Shown here piece by piece: positions 12,026 to 22,987 of a stretch of 64,000 nucleotides of DNA. Position 1 is the first letter of the stretch, and the number at the start of each line of letters is the position of its first letter. The notes beneath the pieces are model-generated. The model was not told the origin of the DNA, did no database searches, and worked only from the letters and a program-made list of their open reading frames with translations. The DNA is taken from positions 83,051,126 through 83,115,125 of the forward strand of contig NC_073305.1 of the NCBI RefSeq assembly GCF_027595985.1. Direction: 5' to 3'. The stretch comes from Sorex araneus. Lineage: Eukaryota; Chordata; Mammalia; Eulipotyphla; Soricidae. The position numbers and the translations under genes are program-made.

Positions 12026-12769
12026 CGCAGCGTTTTGTATTTTCAGCAAGGTTAGAATTTTTTTCCAATTGAGTAAAATGGAGAATGGGGTCAATGACAT
12101 TAAAAATGTTTTGAAGGCAGTGTCAAAATTGTACAATTGAGTACAGATTTTGGGTCAATAAACTGGAGGCCTTTGAAGCATTGCTGAAGTAGGAGCATTG
12201 GTTTAAGTGGGTTGAAGGATAAATGTAGTCTTATAGAATCTAGATTCATGAAATTGAGATACCAAGAGTTTTTTGGTGGTGGCAAGGCCAAATGTGGTAA
12301 TAGTTACATATGGCTGAGCAGGGATAAAAGAGAACCCCTTGAAGGTAAGAAGTTCAAGGAACTTAAAGGGAAAATTATTGGATATCTTGAAAGTTCTAGT
12401 AAAATACAGAAACAAAGTCTAATTTTTTCAAATGGATAGAATTATCTTTGTCCCATAGGAAGAAGCAGAATTATCAATTGTACCTATTTTGATGCTTATT
12501 AGACACATACAAAATGGTGTGAGTTTGAATACTATTGAAATAAGAGAGCAGCACGAAAAAGCACGGAGAAGGCATTTATGCTTTTATCTTTCCCATTAAT
12601 TTTCCAACAGGTTTAATCAGGTAGTCTTTAAAAAGAAACACAAAATCTAACTCTTCAAAAACTGACATTTATAGCACCATAGAAAATTAGGCTCTGGCTA
12701 TTGTTCAGAAATGCATGCAACCTGAAACAGGCTGATTAGCTCAACTTATTTTCTGTAATTGGAGACTTT
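12026..12769. other. Unassigned sequence
   Basis: Nothing recognised. Overlapping frames of 60-75 codons on both strands show no domain. Confidence 0.5.
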
Positions 12770-13580
12770 TTTTTAATTTATTTTTTTATTGAATCACCAT
12801 GTTGAAAGTTACAAAGCTTTAAGGCTTAAGTCTCAGTTACATAATGCTCAAACACCCATCCCTCCACCAGTGCTTGTATTCCACCACCAAGAACCACAGT
12901 AAACCTCCCACCCCACCCCGCCCTGCCCCCCGGTCCCCCACCCCATCTGTGTAGTTGGTAAGTTACACTTTACTTTCTTTTTACCTTGATTACATACAAC
13001 AACAACAACAAAAAGCTCACTATTATTGTTTGGAGTTTCCCCCCCAGAGTCGGACCTGCTGGAAAGGAAGCATTTGATAATTTGTTTTCCACTGCTGCAA
13101 TTGAGGAGATATGAGGTCATGTGGCCACAGTAGTGGCTGTGAGGTTCTAGATTTCTGTATTGTAGTATTTTAGTGACTAAGTCCAGAAGGATTTCTGCCA
13201 GAGGTTGCATCTTTGCTAGATCGTACCTCTCTGCTACTTTATATTCCACATATGAGTGCAATCTTTCTGTGTCTGTCTCTTTCTTTCTGACTCATTTCAC
13301 TCAACATGATACTTTCCATGTTGATCCACTTACATGCAAATTTCATGACTTCATGCTTTCTAACCGCTGCATAGTATTCCATTGTGCAGATGTACCAAAG
13401 TTTTTTTAGCCAGTCATCTGTTCTCGGGCATTCATTTTTTTTCCAGATTCTGGCTATTGTAAACTGTGCTGCGATAAACATACAGGTGCAGATGTCATTT
13501 TGACTATATTTTTTTGCTTTTCTAGGGTATATTCCCAGGAGTGGTATTGCTGGGTCAAATGGAAGCTCAATTTCTAATTC
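12770..13580 (-). mobile_element. 5'-truncated L1: ORF2 C-terminus and 3' UTR
   Basis: From the T-rich tail near 12,770 the minus-strand element runs back through its 3' UTR (12,780-13,235) and the end of ORF2 (13,239 up to about 13,580), where it is truncated. Landmarks are CACCCATCCCTCCACCAGTG near the 3' end, a short inverted repeat at 13,121-13,140, and the ORF2 C-terminal codons. The 3' UTR is the same kind found in the composite elements at 16.6, 18.9 and 38.1 kb, so this copy shows where ORF2 normally sits relative to it. Confidence 0.9.
13239..13481 (-). pseudogene. L1 ORF2 C-terminal remnant
   Basis: An 80-codon open remnant of the C-terminus of the LINE-1 ORF2 protein. The segments MEYYAAVRKHEVMKFA and SEMSQKERDRHRKIALICGI match the usual C-terminal part of ORF2, and the stop lies where the 3' UTR begins. 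The endonuclease and reverse transcriptase domains are missing through 5' truncation, so it can encode no enzyme. A near copy sits at 58,458-58,700. Confidence 0.92.
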
Positions 13581-14244
13581 ATCAGATGCAAATACAGTTT
13601 TGTTTTACAAATGTCTTAAAGATCAATGACAAAGTATACTTCATGGGAAAAAATAGTCATCTGAGTATTGAGTTTGCCAGGAAAATAAAGCATGTTACTT
13701 TAGTACCAATTGAGCAAGTATATCTGAGTCTCAGAACTGAATTTTACAGCAAGTTTTTGAGTGTTACTTTTTGCTGTTGTTGCTTGTCTCCTCTGTAAGT
13801 TAAGGACTAGTCTGGGTGATTTTGCTGTTAGTTTAAGTGCTGTATATATTCGTAGCAGAAATCAGTCCCCCTCCTTCATATGAAGAAAAGTCCTCTGTGG
13901 AAAGTTGTTTAACAAAGCAAAAATGTTAGTCTGTGTTACCAAGGTACTGCTTTATGTTACACTATGATTCCTACTGATATTTTTAGTCTAGCATTTAGTA
14001 ATTCCAGAGTCTTAGATTCTTTTTGAGGTTTGATATAATTATATATTTATTTGCTAATACAAAGACTCAAATACCACAAGACTATGAAAATATTTTAAGT
14101 AACAGATTTAATTATGCAAGTCTGAAAAATATTCCTTATTTTTTAATTCTCATATATTTAAAAAATGGACTGGTTTACCAGAATATAATTGTCAACATCC
14201 TTGTACCGCAGTACATAGTACCCTTCTAACTCCTATCAGAAAAA
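13581..14244. other. Unassigned AT-rich sequence
   Basis: Nothing recognised. Plus frames at 13,541-13,798 and 14,023-14,229 begin in or follow L1 sequence and have no domain. Confidence 0.5.
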
Positions 14245-14583
14245 TAAAACTCAAATGAAAATCACTGATAATGAACATTTTTTCCATGTTCTTGATTCTG
14301 TGTCTTCTTTGGGAAGTAGCTTTTCAGATATCCTCTCCATTTTTCCATGAGATTGTTTTTTATTAATGCTGTTGAGTTTTGTGAGCTTTATCAATCTTCA
14401 GTACTGACCCTTTGTCAGATGTACAGTTTATAAGTATTTTCTTCCATTCAATAGGACAATTATTTTAGTGATGTTATTTCATGGTACATATGTTTAGCTT
14501 GGTGAAGTCCCATTTGTTGTTTTCCTTGCCAGTTGTCAAACCACTGTGGACACCACTGGAGCTAGTATCATATTGTGCTTATT
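14245..14583 (-). mobile_element. Old L1 ORF2 fragment, host of a younger L1
   Basis: Complement of old ORF2: CCCTTTGTCAGATGTACAG and TCCCATTTGTTGTTTTCCTTG are typical. It continues beyond the younger insertion at 15,376 (TCTAAATCTTTAATCCATTT), as expected for one element split in two. Confidence 0.75.
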
Positions 14584-14595
14584 TATATTTTCTTT

Positions 14596-15363
14596 TTAAA
14601 AATATTTTTGATGAATCACCATGAGGTAGTTACAAACTTACAAACGTTCATGATTATGCTTCAGTCATACAATAATCCAGTTCCCATCCCTCCACTAGTG
14701 CCCATTCTCCACCAGCAAAGTTCCCAGTATCCCTCCTACCATGTCCCCTCCTCACACCCCCCAGCCCTGGCAGGCACATTCCATTTTACTCTCTCTCCTT
14801 TTCGGTGTTATGGTTTGCAGTATAGGTAGTAAGTGGCCATCATGTTTGGTCGATAGTCTACTTTCAGCACGCATCTCCCATCCTGAGCGAGGCCTCCAGC
14901 ATCATTTACTTAGAGATCCCTTCTCTATCCCAGCTGCCTTTTCCCCGAGCATGGGAGACTGGCTTCCAAGCTGTGGAGCAATCCTCCTGGCTCTTATCTC
15001 TATTAACCTTGGGTAATAATTTCCCATTCTGTTACTTTATATTTCACAAATAAGTGCAGTCATTCTGTCCCTCACTCTCTGACTCTTTACACTTAGCATG
15101 ATGCTCTCCATGTTGACCCACTTATATACAAATTTCATGATTTTATCTTTTATAACAGCTGCATAGTATTCCACTGTGTATATGTACCAAATTTTCTTTA
15201 ACCAGTCATCTATTCTCTGGCACTTGTTACTTTTTACAGATTCAGGCTATTGTAAATAGTGCTACAATAGACATGCAAGTGCAGATGTCATTTCTACTGT
15301 ATTTTTTTTTTGCATCTCTGGGATATATTCCCAGAAGTGGTATTGCTGGGTCAAATGCATACC
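14596..15363 (-). mobile_element. 5'-truncated L1 inserted in older L1
   Basis: A 3' UTR (14,600-15,040) and the ORF2 end (15,050-15,358) on the minus strand, truncated at TGGTATTGCTGGGTCAAATG. A 12-bp TSD, TATATTTTCTTT, lies at 14,584-14,595 and 15,364-15,375. The UTR is the second type in this window, with ATCTCCCATCCTGAGCGAGG and AGCATGGGAGACTGGCTTCC, as at 58.3 kb. Confidence 0.9.
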
Positions 15364-15375
15364 TATATTTTCTTT

Positions 15376-15640
15376 ATTTTATGTATTTAAGTCCATCTAA
15401 ATCTTTAATCCATTTTTTTTTTAATTTGACAGATAACACTAGTGATCAGAGCTTACTTCTGGCTTTGCACTCAGGTATCACTCTTTGCAGGGCTCATATG
15501 GGCTACTGGGGATTGATCCCGGGTTGGCTCCATGCAAGACTATGATAGATTTGGGAACCCACCCATCTCTTTCATGTAATTAATCCATGATGTTTGAATT
15601 GGCCTGGATTTACTGGCATTTATTTTACTAGCTACAGTGA
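15376..15640 (-). mobile_element. Old L1 ORF2, continuation, with SINE inside
   Basis: TCTAAATCTTTAATCCATTT resumes the old ORF2 interrupted at 14,583. The SINE at 15,416-15,545 splits it again. The last part (15,550-15,640) is too diverged to align by eye. Confidence 0.55.
15416..15545 (-). mobile_element. SOR-type SINE, form A
   Basis: AGCTTACTTCTGGCTTTGCA core and GGGGATTGATCCCGGGTTGG over the B box. The head end is cut at GCAAGACTATG, so the copy is slightly 5'-truncated. Confidence 0.82.
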
Positions 15641-15916
15641 TTACATTATGTTAAAGACTCACTGCTGAGTTGAACTTAATTTTTTTTTAAATACCTGGGA
15701 TAGAAACTCTTGATCTTTTTCATTAAGTAGAAAATTGTAAAGACAAGATTGGAGGTGCTGAAGGAATCTTGCATGTACTTAGATGTTTGCTGCCAGTGTG
15801 GAGAGTAGGAAACAATAAACTGATTTATCTTTATTATTGTTGGAACCACTGATAAAATCATGCCTTAAGGATGTTGGAATGATAAAATCATGCTGTTACA
15901 AAACAAAAGAAAAGAT

Positions 15917-16092
15917 ATTGGAGCTAGAGCTATAGGGCATCAGGGAGGGCATTTGCCTTGCACACGGCCTACTTGGGTTTGATCCCCAGGATACCATATG
16001 GTCCCCTGAGCATTGCCAGGAGTATTTCCTGAGTGAGAATCAGAAGTCATCCCTGAAAATCGCTGGGTATGACCCAAAACAAAACAAAACAA
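15917..16092 (+). mobile_element. SOR-type SINE, form A
   Basis: Complete: TTGGAGCTAGAGCTATAGG head, GGGTTTGATCCCCAGG B-box region, CATATGGTCCCCTGAGCATT core and a CAAAACAAAACAAAAC tail. Confidence 0.9.
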
Positions 16093-16549
16093 TATATGCA
16101 ATTAAATTCCTTAAAGCAAAGAATAAATGTTTGTTACACACTTAAAAGTGGTGACTTAACACTTTTAACTTGGAGGACAATTAGCCTAGATCCTCTCCAG
16201 TGATTTAAAATGGGAGAATTACTTTTCATATCAACAAAGACTTCTTAGTGGGGAACATAATATTTATTAGATTACTTTTTACTTAAAATATTATATCTAA
16301 AATCTCAAATTTACCAGATAAAAGTAAATAGTGTCATTTTGATAATAGAACTAGGAGTGATCTTACTTAATCTACACTATTTATAAATGGAGATATTTCT
16401 TTAGTAAGGCATAAGCATAAGAAGAATGTGATTTAAAAACTCTTTTTTCTTGTATATAGTATGGATGAGAAAGGTATTCAAATTCCAACTTATAGGATAA
16501 AAAAGCATTATTTTAGATAAAAAAATAATGATCATAGAACAGATTTGCT
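16093..16549. other. Unassigned AT-rich sequence
   Basis: Nothing recognised. Confidence 0.5.
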
Positions 16550-16564
16550 CAACATGTGTTTCTT

Positions 16565-17181
16565 TTTTTTTTTATTGTGAGAATAGTTACCGTGAGAATA
16601 GTTACAAAGCTTACAGGTTTAAGTCTCAGTCATACAATTATCAAACACCCATCCCTTCACCAGTGCACATGGTCCACCACCAAGAACCCCCATATACCCC
16701 CCATCCCACCCCCCACCCTGTCTGTGTGGCAGATGATTTTCACTTTACTCTCTTTACTTTGATTACATTCAATTTTTTGACAGGAGACCAACTATTATTA
16801 TTTAGAATTTTCCCCCAACAATCAGACCTGCTGAAAAGGCATCAGTAGATAATTTGTTTTCTATTGCTGATAATGAAGAGGATACGATGTCGTGCTTCTG
16901 GATTTCTGGTATCTTAGTAATTAAATCCAGAGGGATTTCTGTCAGAAGCTGCTGGGTACCGAGACTGGTTTGTGTGCCTCTGGGATCATGGCTGTTCAGG
17001 AGCAGAGAAGCTGTTCTTGGGTGGTCCCTCAGGGTCTCGTCTGGGTGGGGAGCAGGGCCAGTTCCTCCCTCCATCTCTAGATTTCCTGCTCACTCCATCA
17101 CTGCAAGCTTTTCCCTCTGTCCAACAGGCTCTGAAAGATAGTGGTGACCATGCTGCCGCTGAGGGGAGAAGGCGGAAGGGA
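16565..17181 (-). mobile_element. Composite retroelement 1: L1-type 3' UTR with GC-rich 5' module
   Basis: Perfect 15-bp TSDs (CAACATGTGTTTCTT at 16,550-16,564 and 17,182-17,196) give exact ends and a length of 617 bp. The 3' two thirds (about 16,565-16,950) match the L1 3' UTR at 12,780-13,235, including CACCCATCCCTTCACCAGTG and a CAATCAGACCTGCTGAAAAG block. The 5' third (about 16,950-17,181) is GC-rich, unlike ORF2, and starts directly at the TSD with TGTCCCTTCCGCC. The inverted repeat seen in the related UTRs is deleted here. No ORF2 codons are present. It could be a non-autonomous composite element, an internally deleted or spliced L1, or an L1 UTR fused to a cellular transcript. Confidence 0.85.
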
Positions 17182-17196
17182 CAACATGTGTTTCTT

Positions 17197-17570
17197 ATAT
17201 ATGTCTTTAATATATAAATATCTGAGACTAGGGAAATAATTAGATGCAAATTATTGAATGATCAATTTCTTTTATTTTAATTAAGAGTGCTTTATAAAAG
17301 TTGGAACAGATTTCAAAGAAATGGATTTAATATTATTGCAATGCTAATGATATTATTTTAAAAAATCTGTCATAGAATGCATAATGAGTAATACACTATG
17401 ATAAATATACATCTTGCTTAATTTTCCCAACAGAAATCATTCATAAAACCCATAAATTCTTGCCAAAACTCCGTGTACTTTCTACTGTATAAAGTATCCA
17501 TTATTCATGATTTTTAAAATTGTAGAATAATTTAGTCTCTTTATGAAAAATATTATAATTAGCTTTATTG
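17197..17570. other. Unassigned AT-rich sequence
   Basis: Nothing recognised. Confidence 0.5.
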
Positions 17571-17995
17571 TTTATATTTTCATGTTTCGCTTCTTTTGCT
17601 CAACTTTGTCTGTGAGGTCTTCTGTAATGTTGGGTATTTGGCTGATATCATTAAGACTATTACATATAGTGCCCTTTCAAAAGTAATACTAGGAGTCTTC
17701 TCTTTTGCATATATTTGGATTTATGTTATACTTTACTATAGAAAAAACTGCATCATATGTATTGCTAGAATAAATATTTTCAATGTTGTACCAGTTTATA
17801 TTTTGTGTCAGGAATGCATGAGAATTTTAATTGTTCAATGTTCTCATCAATACCTGGTTCTATTATTCAAATTTAACCATTCTGATGCATGGTAGCATCC
17901 TATGATGTTAATTTGCATTTAACAACGTCTACAATTTATTCATTAACTGATACACTGGCCTTCATCTTTTATGATGAATGACTGCATTTTTATAG
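17571..17995 (-). mobile_element. Old L1 ORF2 fragment
   Basis: The complement of old ORF2 is recognisable around 17,870-17,930 (TAACCATTCTGATGCATGG, GTTAATTTGCATTT). The 99-codon plus-strand frame here is antisense to ORF2 and not a gene. Confidence 0.6.
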
Positions 17996-18062
17996 GAATT
18001 TATCAGGAAGAAGATTCAATAAATTGGAATCAGAATATTCATTTTTTAATGGAAGCATATTG

Positions 18063-18505
18063 GGTTTCCTGCTGACAAAGCTCCAAAATTAACTGGACAG
18101 GTTGAACTGCAAGAATACTCCTAGAGCTGGGACTGGGGGTGATGGAGCAGTGCCAGGGGAAGTGAGATTTCCTGGAAGATTAGTATAGATTAATGATTGG
18201 CAATTACAGGTGGCCATATTTGGAAGGTGAGATGTTGACATCTGTGGAATCTCAACAGATAACTTTGTTTCTGCTTAAAGATGATAGTGACCCCATACCC
18301 ATCTCCCTCATATAAACATTAATCTAAACTTTCACCTCTCTCATACCACCTGCCCTTGTCCCAGAAGTATTGTATTCATTTTACCTCTATGCAATCACTC
18401 TGCACCCTGAATAAAACATTCTACTGTGCCATCAGCCTGTAGTTTGAATCTATTGACTGTCAGCCTTAGACTGTGTTGGAATCAGCTTTCTTCCCACTGT
18501 GACCT
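18063..18505 (+). mobile_element. Possible solo LTR, class unknown
   Basis: A moderately GC-rich block with a TATA-like TATAAAC at 18,311 and a polyadenylation signal AATAAA at 18,410-18,415, about 100 bp apart, followed by TGTTGG-type downstream sequence. This is the promoter and poly(A) arrangement of a retroviral LTR. I found no TG/CA ends with a 4-6 bp TSD and no internal retroviral sequence, so the limits are guesses. Confidence 0.4.
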
Positions 18506-18859
18506 GATACTGCTGAACAATAGAGAAAGCTCAAAAATTATTTCAGTTTACATATATCACAAAAGCTATATCATCAAATGTAGAAAATAAATTTTGGTTT
18601 TGGATCTTGACTGTAGTAACTTGCATGTGCTTAAAACACACACATATGTATATATGTTATGATTAAAGGAAAATTTCTCTTTTAAATTTTCTCTTAAAAT
18701 TTATTTTTGTCATCTTTCCTATACCCTAAATTAATTTGCATGAAAAACAATTAGAGAACCCACCATTGTTCTCCTCCATAATTATGATGGATGAAGTGCC
18801 TATATTGAAGTATCCATCATGGTAGAATTGGTGATTCATTTGGCAAATTGACAACTTTA

Positions 18860-19620
18860 TTTTTTTTGTTGTTTTTTTTGTTTTTTAATTTTATTTTATT
18901 GAATCACCATGTGGAAAAGTACAATGCTTTCAGGCTTACGTCTTAGTCATACAATGCTGAAACAACCATCCCTTCACCAGTGCCCATCACCGAAGACAAA
19001 AAAAAAACAAAACCACAATATGCCTCCCATCACACCCACCCCTGCACCCCCCCCCCGCCTTGTAACTGATAAATTTCACTTTACTTTCTATTTACTTTGG
19101 TTACATTCAATATTTCAACACAAACCTCACCATTATTATTAGGAAAACCCCACTAGAGTCAGACCTGTTGTGAAGAGAAATGAGGTCGTGCGGCCACAGT
19201 AGTGGCCGCGCGGTTTTGTATTTCTGTACTTTAACAACTAAGTCCAGGGAGATTTCTTCCAGATATTCGATCATTGCAAGCTTGTAAACCCCATATGTGG
19301 TCCTCATAATATGGCGGCCCCCATGCCCTTCATCCCCGGGAAGGGACAGGCGCGCGAGAGAAATACCTTTCCCCTCCCGGGTGGGGATGGGGTCGCAGCT
19401 TAGTTCTCTGGCAGGAAACAATCTGCTAGGAGCAGTCCATGTTGTAGTTGGTTCAGCTGGGTCTGGATTCACGCGGGTGCAGCTGCGGAGGAGCCGCACA
19501 CGCATGCGGCCCCCAGGGTCACATCTCGGCAGCGGTGGGAGGGGCCGGTGCCTCCCACCTTCCCAAGAGCACCCTCGCGCCCTTTTGCTGCAGTTTTTGT
19601 TGTAAAATCCCGTCTGTGGA
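18860..19620 (-). mobile_element. Composite retroelement 2: L1-type 3' UTR with CpG-rich 5' module
   Basis: Perfect 15-bp TSDs, AAATTGACAACTTTA at 18,845-18,859 and 19,621-19,635, bound a 761-bp insertion with its T-rich tail on the left. The L1-type UTR covers about 18,890-19,290, including an inverted repeat at 19,187-19,212. The 5' module (about 19,290-19,620) is dense in CpG (GCGCGCGAG, CCGCACACGCATGCGG) and contains ATGGCGGC at 19,311-19,318. It differs from the 5' modules of the copies at 16.6 and 38.1 kb. The 132-codon minus-strand frame (19,107-19,505) spans module and UTR and resembles no protein I know. Confidence 0.88.
19187..19212. repeat. Inverted repeat in L1-type 3' UTR
   Basis: GCGGCCAC, loop AGTA, GTGGCCGC. 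The stem extends to 11 bp with one G-T pair. It corresponds in position to the palindromes at 13,121-13,140 and 38,466-38,489. Confidence 0.9.
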
Positions 19621-19635
19621 AAATTGACAACTTTA

Positions 19636-20640
19636 ATTGTAATTCTTTTGTTATGTGTTTGTAGTTAATGTATTTAGCTCATGTTGGTTTATAATTGTTC
19701 AGGAGCAGCAAATTATATCTAATTTAACATGAATAGATTTTCCAGATAGGAATAGTATTACAATCATCTTAGAAATAAAGTCCAGTTAACCAGTTGAAAA
19801 TATAATTAAACTAAAGATATTATTGAACAGACAAAAACAGGATGGCATTAAAATAATCTAGCTAGCAAGTCGAAAGATAATTATTATAATTCCATTAATT
19901 CCATCTATGATGAGCTATTAACCCAGGCACAATGATATTTTCAACAAATTGTCCTCAGAAATTAGACTTCAATAGGGTAACTGATTACATAATTACACTC
20001 CCCCCCCCACACACACACACTTAATAGTAGTTACTATTTATATTGTTTACCAAACATTTTCAAATGTTGAGAGTGAGAACTACTTGCCTGAAAGGGAACA
20101 TAACATTCTTACAAGATTCCGAGGTCTTGTCAGGTTAACTTAACTGGAAGGGGCAGCTCACTGAAGATTGACCTGACTAATACCCAAAATGTGAATCCCA
20201 CAGAAAGCAGAGGATTATGTCACCCTGCCATGAGAGGGCCTAAAAACCCAGGAATAATTCAGTTACAGTGCTTAGGACAACTGTCTTAAAAGACAGGCAC
20301 TGACCCTTAAAAAAAAAACAATATTTATTGCTACTTTGAAATTCTCTCTTCACTTTTCTATTATTTATAAGCGTCCTCTGGGATTAGGAAAAACGCAAAC
20401 AGACTGACCTGAGGCTTGTACTTTGGAGGGTGTTAAAATCTTTCTTTGGAGAGTGTTAAAATCATTCTTTGAGAGAAGCTGCATTCTATTGGTTCTGATC
20501 CGGCCCAAGCCCAGCTTTTAGAACAACTTCTACTCTGATGTGACCCTCTAGCCCAGAATGGCCAATATTGGCTAACTAAGACTGTGTAGCAGAGTGGTCC
20601 ACAGCTTCTAATCTGTTAGCCCTTCTCACAAACCCCTGAC
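19636..20640. other. Unassigned sequence with short C/CA tract
   Basis: Contains a C-run plus (CA)n at 20,000-20,021 and a short imperfect tandem repeat of CTTTGGAGAGTGTTAAAATC near 20,425-20,470. The 20,075-20,640 part is less AT-rich and could be an old LTR, but nothing specific supports that. Confidence 0.45.
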
Positions 20641-21035
20641 GTTTCTCCATCATTTTCTGTTAATCTAATGTATGTTCATTGTACATTTGACGGATGTTTA
20701 TAGTACCTAAATTGCATGTGCTCAACCTCTTAATATCTATGTGTTTCTTGAAAACCCACTAGATTGTATAAGCTATTACATCACTCTATTGGACATAAAA
20801 TGAGATTTGTTACTCTTTTTGAAGCTGTTTTTCATCTCATGCTGGTGAACATTGTTTCTAACTTAAAGTAGTTTTCATTGCCAACAAAGCTCCTCTTTTC
20901 AAAAAAAAATAGAAAAGAAAATAGAAACTAGTAGTTTATACTTCTTTGCACTGAAGAGAAATAAATGGGCATTTTGATGTTTAATAACCTTCTCAGTTTC
21001 TCATTAAAATGGATGGAAAGAGTAGATAAAAGGAT
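20641..21035. other. Unassigned AT-rich sequence
   Basis: Nothing recognised. Confidence 0.5.
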
Positions 21036-21265
21036 ATACGTGATAACATTCAGTATCTGTATTACAAACCATAATGCTCAAAAGCAAATAGAAAAGTGCC
21101 TGCCATAGAGTCAGGCAGAGGTGGGGTGGAAGGGTAACTGGGGATATTGGTGGTGGGAAATATACACTGGTGAAGGGACAGGTGTTGAAACATATGACTG
21201 AAACCCAATACTGAACTTCATAACTGTTCATCTCATGGTGATTCAATTAAAATATTTTAATGGTG
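21036..21265 (+). mobile_element. L1 3' UTR (5'-truncated L1)
   Basis: Begins GATAACATTCAGTATCTG, continues through CATAATGCTCAAAAG, GGGATATTGGTGGTGGG and TACACTGGTGAAGGGACAGG, and ends CATGGTGATTCAATTAAAAT. No ORF2 retained. Confidence 0.88.
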
Positions 21266-21351
21266 GATAGCATAAAAATGGTATATTTTATAATAGAAAT
21301 ATTGAGTTTGAATATAACTTAATGTAGTGACATAAAGAAATATTTACAAAG

Positions 21352-21530
21352 TGGGGGCTGGAGTGATAGCACAGCGGGTAGGGCGTTTGCCTTGCAAGCG
21401 GCCGACCCGGGTTCGATTCCCAGTATCCCATATGGTCCCCTGAGCACGGCCAGGGGTAATTCCTGAGTGCAGAGCCAGGAGTGACCCCTGAGCGCGTTGC
21501 TGGGTGTGACCCAAAAAGCAAAAAAAAAAA
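21352..21530 (+). mobile_element. SOR-type SINE, form A, near-consensus young copy
   Basis: A good reference copy. An RNA polymerase III promoter is visible: A box TAGCACAGCGGG at 21,367-21,378 and B box GGTTCGATTCC at 21,410-21,420. The core CATATGGTCCCCTGAGCA and a run of 13 A follow. An exact 18-bp TSD, AAAGAAATATTTACAAAG, lies at 21,334-21,351 and 21,531-21,548. The intact TSD and boxes indicate a recent insertion. A-tailed SINEs of this kind are moved by L1 enzymes. Confidence 0.97.
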
Positions 21531-21548
21531 AAAGAAATATTTACAAAG

Positions 21549-22265
21549 ATATAAGAAAACTTGTTAGCTTACATTGTTCTAAAAATTTATGAGATTACTG
21601 TACATCCACAATGTTAAATAACGCTTTTGTTGAAGTTCTACTATTGGCTATTCTTATTAAACAGGAATGATTCTTTATGTCTAATCAGTATTTTTATCAT
21701 GTTTGTATAACGGTATACTTCATACTCTGTATAGACACTGTGCTGTTTCATTAATAAATTGACATTATTTATAAAATATTAAAAAATCACTTGTTCAAAA
21801 TCACAACTCATTAAAAGTGGAGGTAGAATTCAAAGATGCATTTAAATACCTAATTCAATGCAGTGTGACCTTTGGAGAACAATGGAGATGTTTTTCTAGA
21901 TCTACTGGGCAGTCTGTTCTGATTTCCCTTTATATCACAGAAGCAACCAAAGTATTGAGCAATTCCAAGTCCTTGAAACACGTTCTTGACTTTCATGAAG
22001 ATACATTCTACACATTTCTTGTTTTTTTTAAATGAATTACTTATGATCCTTTTGTATTCAGTTTGAGATACAATTATAGCATGACCTAACATAATTCTTT
22101 CCATAACCCTTTATATCTTTGTCAAACTACTCCAATAGAACTGTCCTTGGCTATTTTGTCTTTCTTCTTTATATAAGTTTTTTTTCCCCTTACATGTTGT
22201 TACCTATTTACTGATTACTTAGGTCCAGGACATATTCTCTCTCTCTCAAATTTTTATCATGCTAT
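21549..22265. other. Unassigned AT-rich sequence
   Basis: Nothing recognised. Overlapping frames at 21,817-22,104 on both strands have no family resemblance. Confidence 0.5.
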
Positions 22266-22512
22266 TATGGACTAGAGAGATAGCACAGCCAGTAGGGCGT
22301 TTGCCTTGCTCATGGCCAACCCAGGTTCGATTCCTTCGACCCTCTTGGAGAGCCTGGCAAACTACCAAGAGTATCCCACCTGCACAGCAGAGCCTGACAA
22401 GCTACCTGTGGCATATTCAATATGCCAAAAACAGTAACAAGTCTCATAATGGAGACATTACTGGTGCCCGCTCCAACAAATTGATGAACAACAGAGCAAC
22501 AGTGTGACAGTA
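22266..22512 (+). mobile_element. SOR-type SINE, form B
   Basis: GGACTAGAGAGATAGCACAG head, GGTTCGATTCC B box, two AGAGCCTG body blocks, ATATGCCAAAAACAGTAACA, and the end CAACAGTGTGACAGTATTG. No A tail. Confidence 0.93.
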
Positions 22513-22728
22513 TTGTTGATATTAGTGTTTTAGGTGTACAATGTTATTGCATTAAACCCACTACTAAAGTGATTACTTCCCTTCCTCCACCACTCTCCAC
22601 AGTTCCTTTCTCATCTGAACCAACCACCCAGACTCCACGACCCAATGGCAGACATGGTTCTGTGGGGAGGACTCTTGAGGTTTTCTTTAATTGGTTATTT
22701 TCTATTTCCTTTGTTTATTTTGAATATA

Positions 22729-22987
22729 TGGACTGGAGCAATAGCATAGTGGGTAGGGCATTTGTCTTGCAAGCAGCCGACCCGGGTTTGATTCCTCTGT
22801 CCCTCTTGGAGAGCCTGGCAAACAACTGAGAGTATCCTGCCCACATGGCAGTGCCTGGCAAGCTACCTATGGCTTATTCATGTGCCAAAAACAGTAACAA
22901 CAAATTCCACAACGGAAACATTACCGGTGTTCGCTTGAGCAAATTGATGAATAACAGGACAACAGTGCTACAGCGCTATAGTGCTAC
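22729..22987 (+). mobile_element. SOR-type SINE, form B
   Basis: Complete, with GACCCGGGTTTGATTCC and three octamers at the 3' end: ACAGTGCT (22,962), ACAGCGCT (22,970) and ATAGTGCT (22,978). It sits inside an old L1 3' UTR. Confidence 0.94.

Noticed and set aside
12848-13261. 137-codon minus-strand frame as a gene
   Set aside because: It covers the L1 3' UTR and simple C/G-rich sequence; shared residues with the frames at 16.8 and 19.1 kb follow from UTR homology.
17596-17895. 99-codon hydrophobic frame as a membrane protein
   Set aside because: It is antisense to an old L1 ORF2; AT-rich antisense readings often look hydrophobic.
19107-19505. 132-codon minus-strand frame as a gene
   Set aside because: It runs across the CpG-rich module and the L1-type 3' UTR of a TSD-flanked insertion, and CpG-rich DNA is poor in stops.
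20075-20640. Possible second solo LTR
   Set aside because: Slightly GC-richer, but no TATA plus AATAAA arrangement, TG/CA ends or TSD found.
21352-21425. True tRNA gene (A and B box present)
   Set aside because: The boxes belong to the SINE head; no tRNA cloverleaf or anticodon arm is kept.
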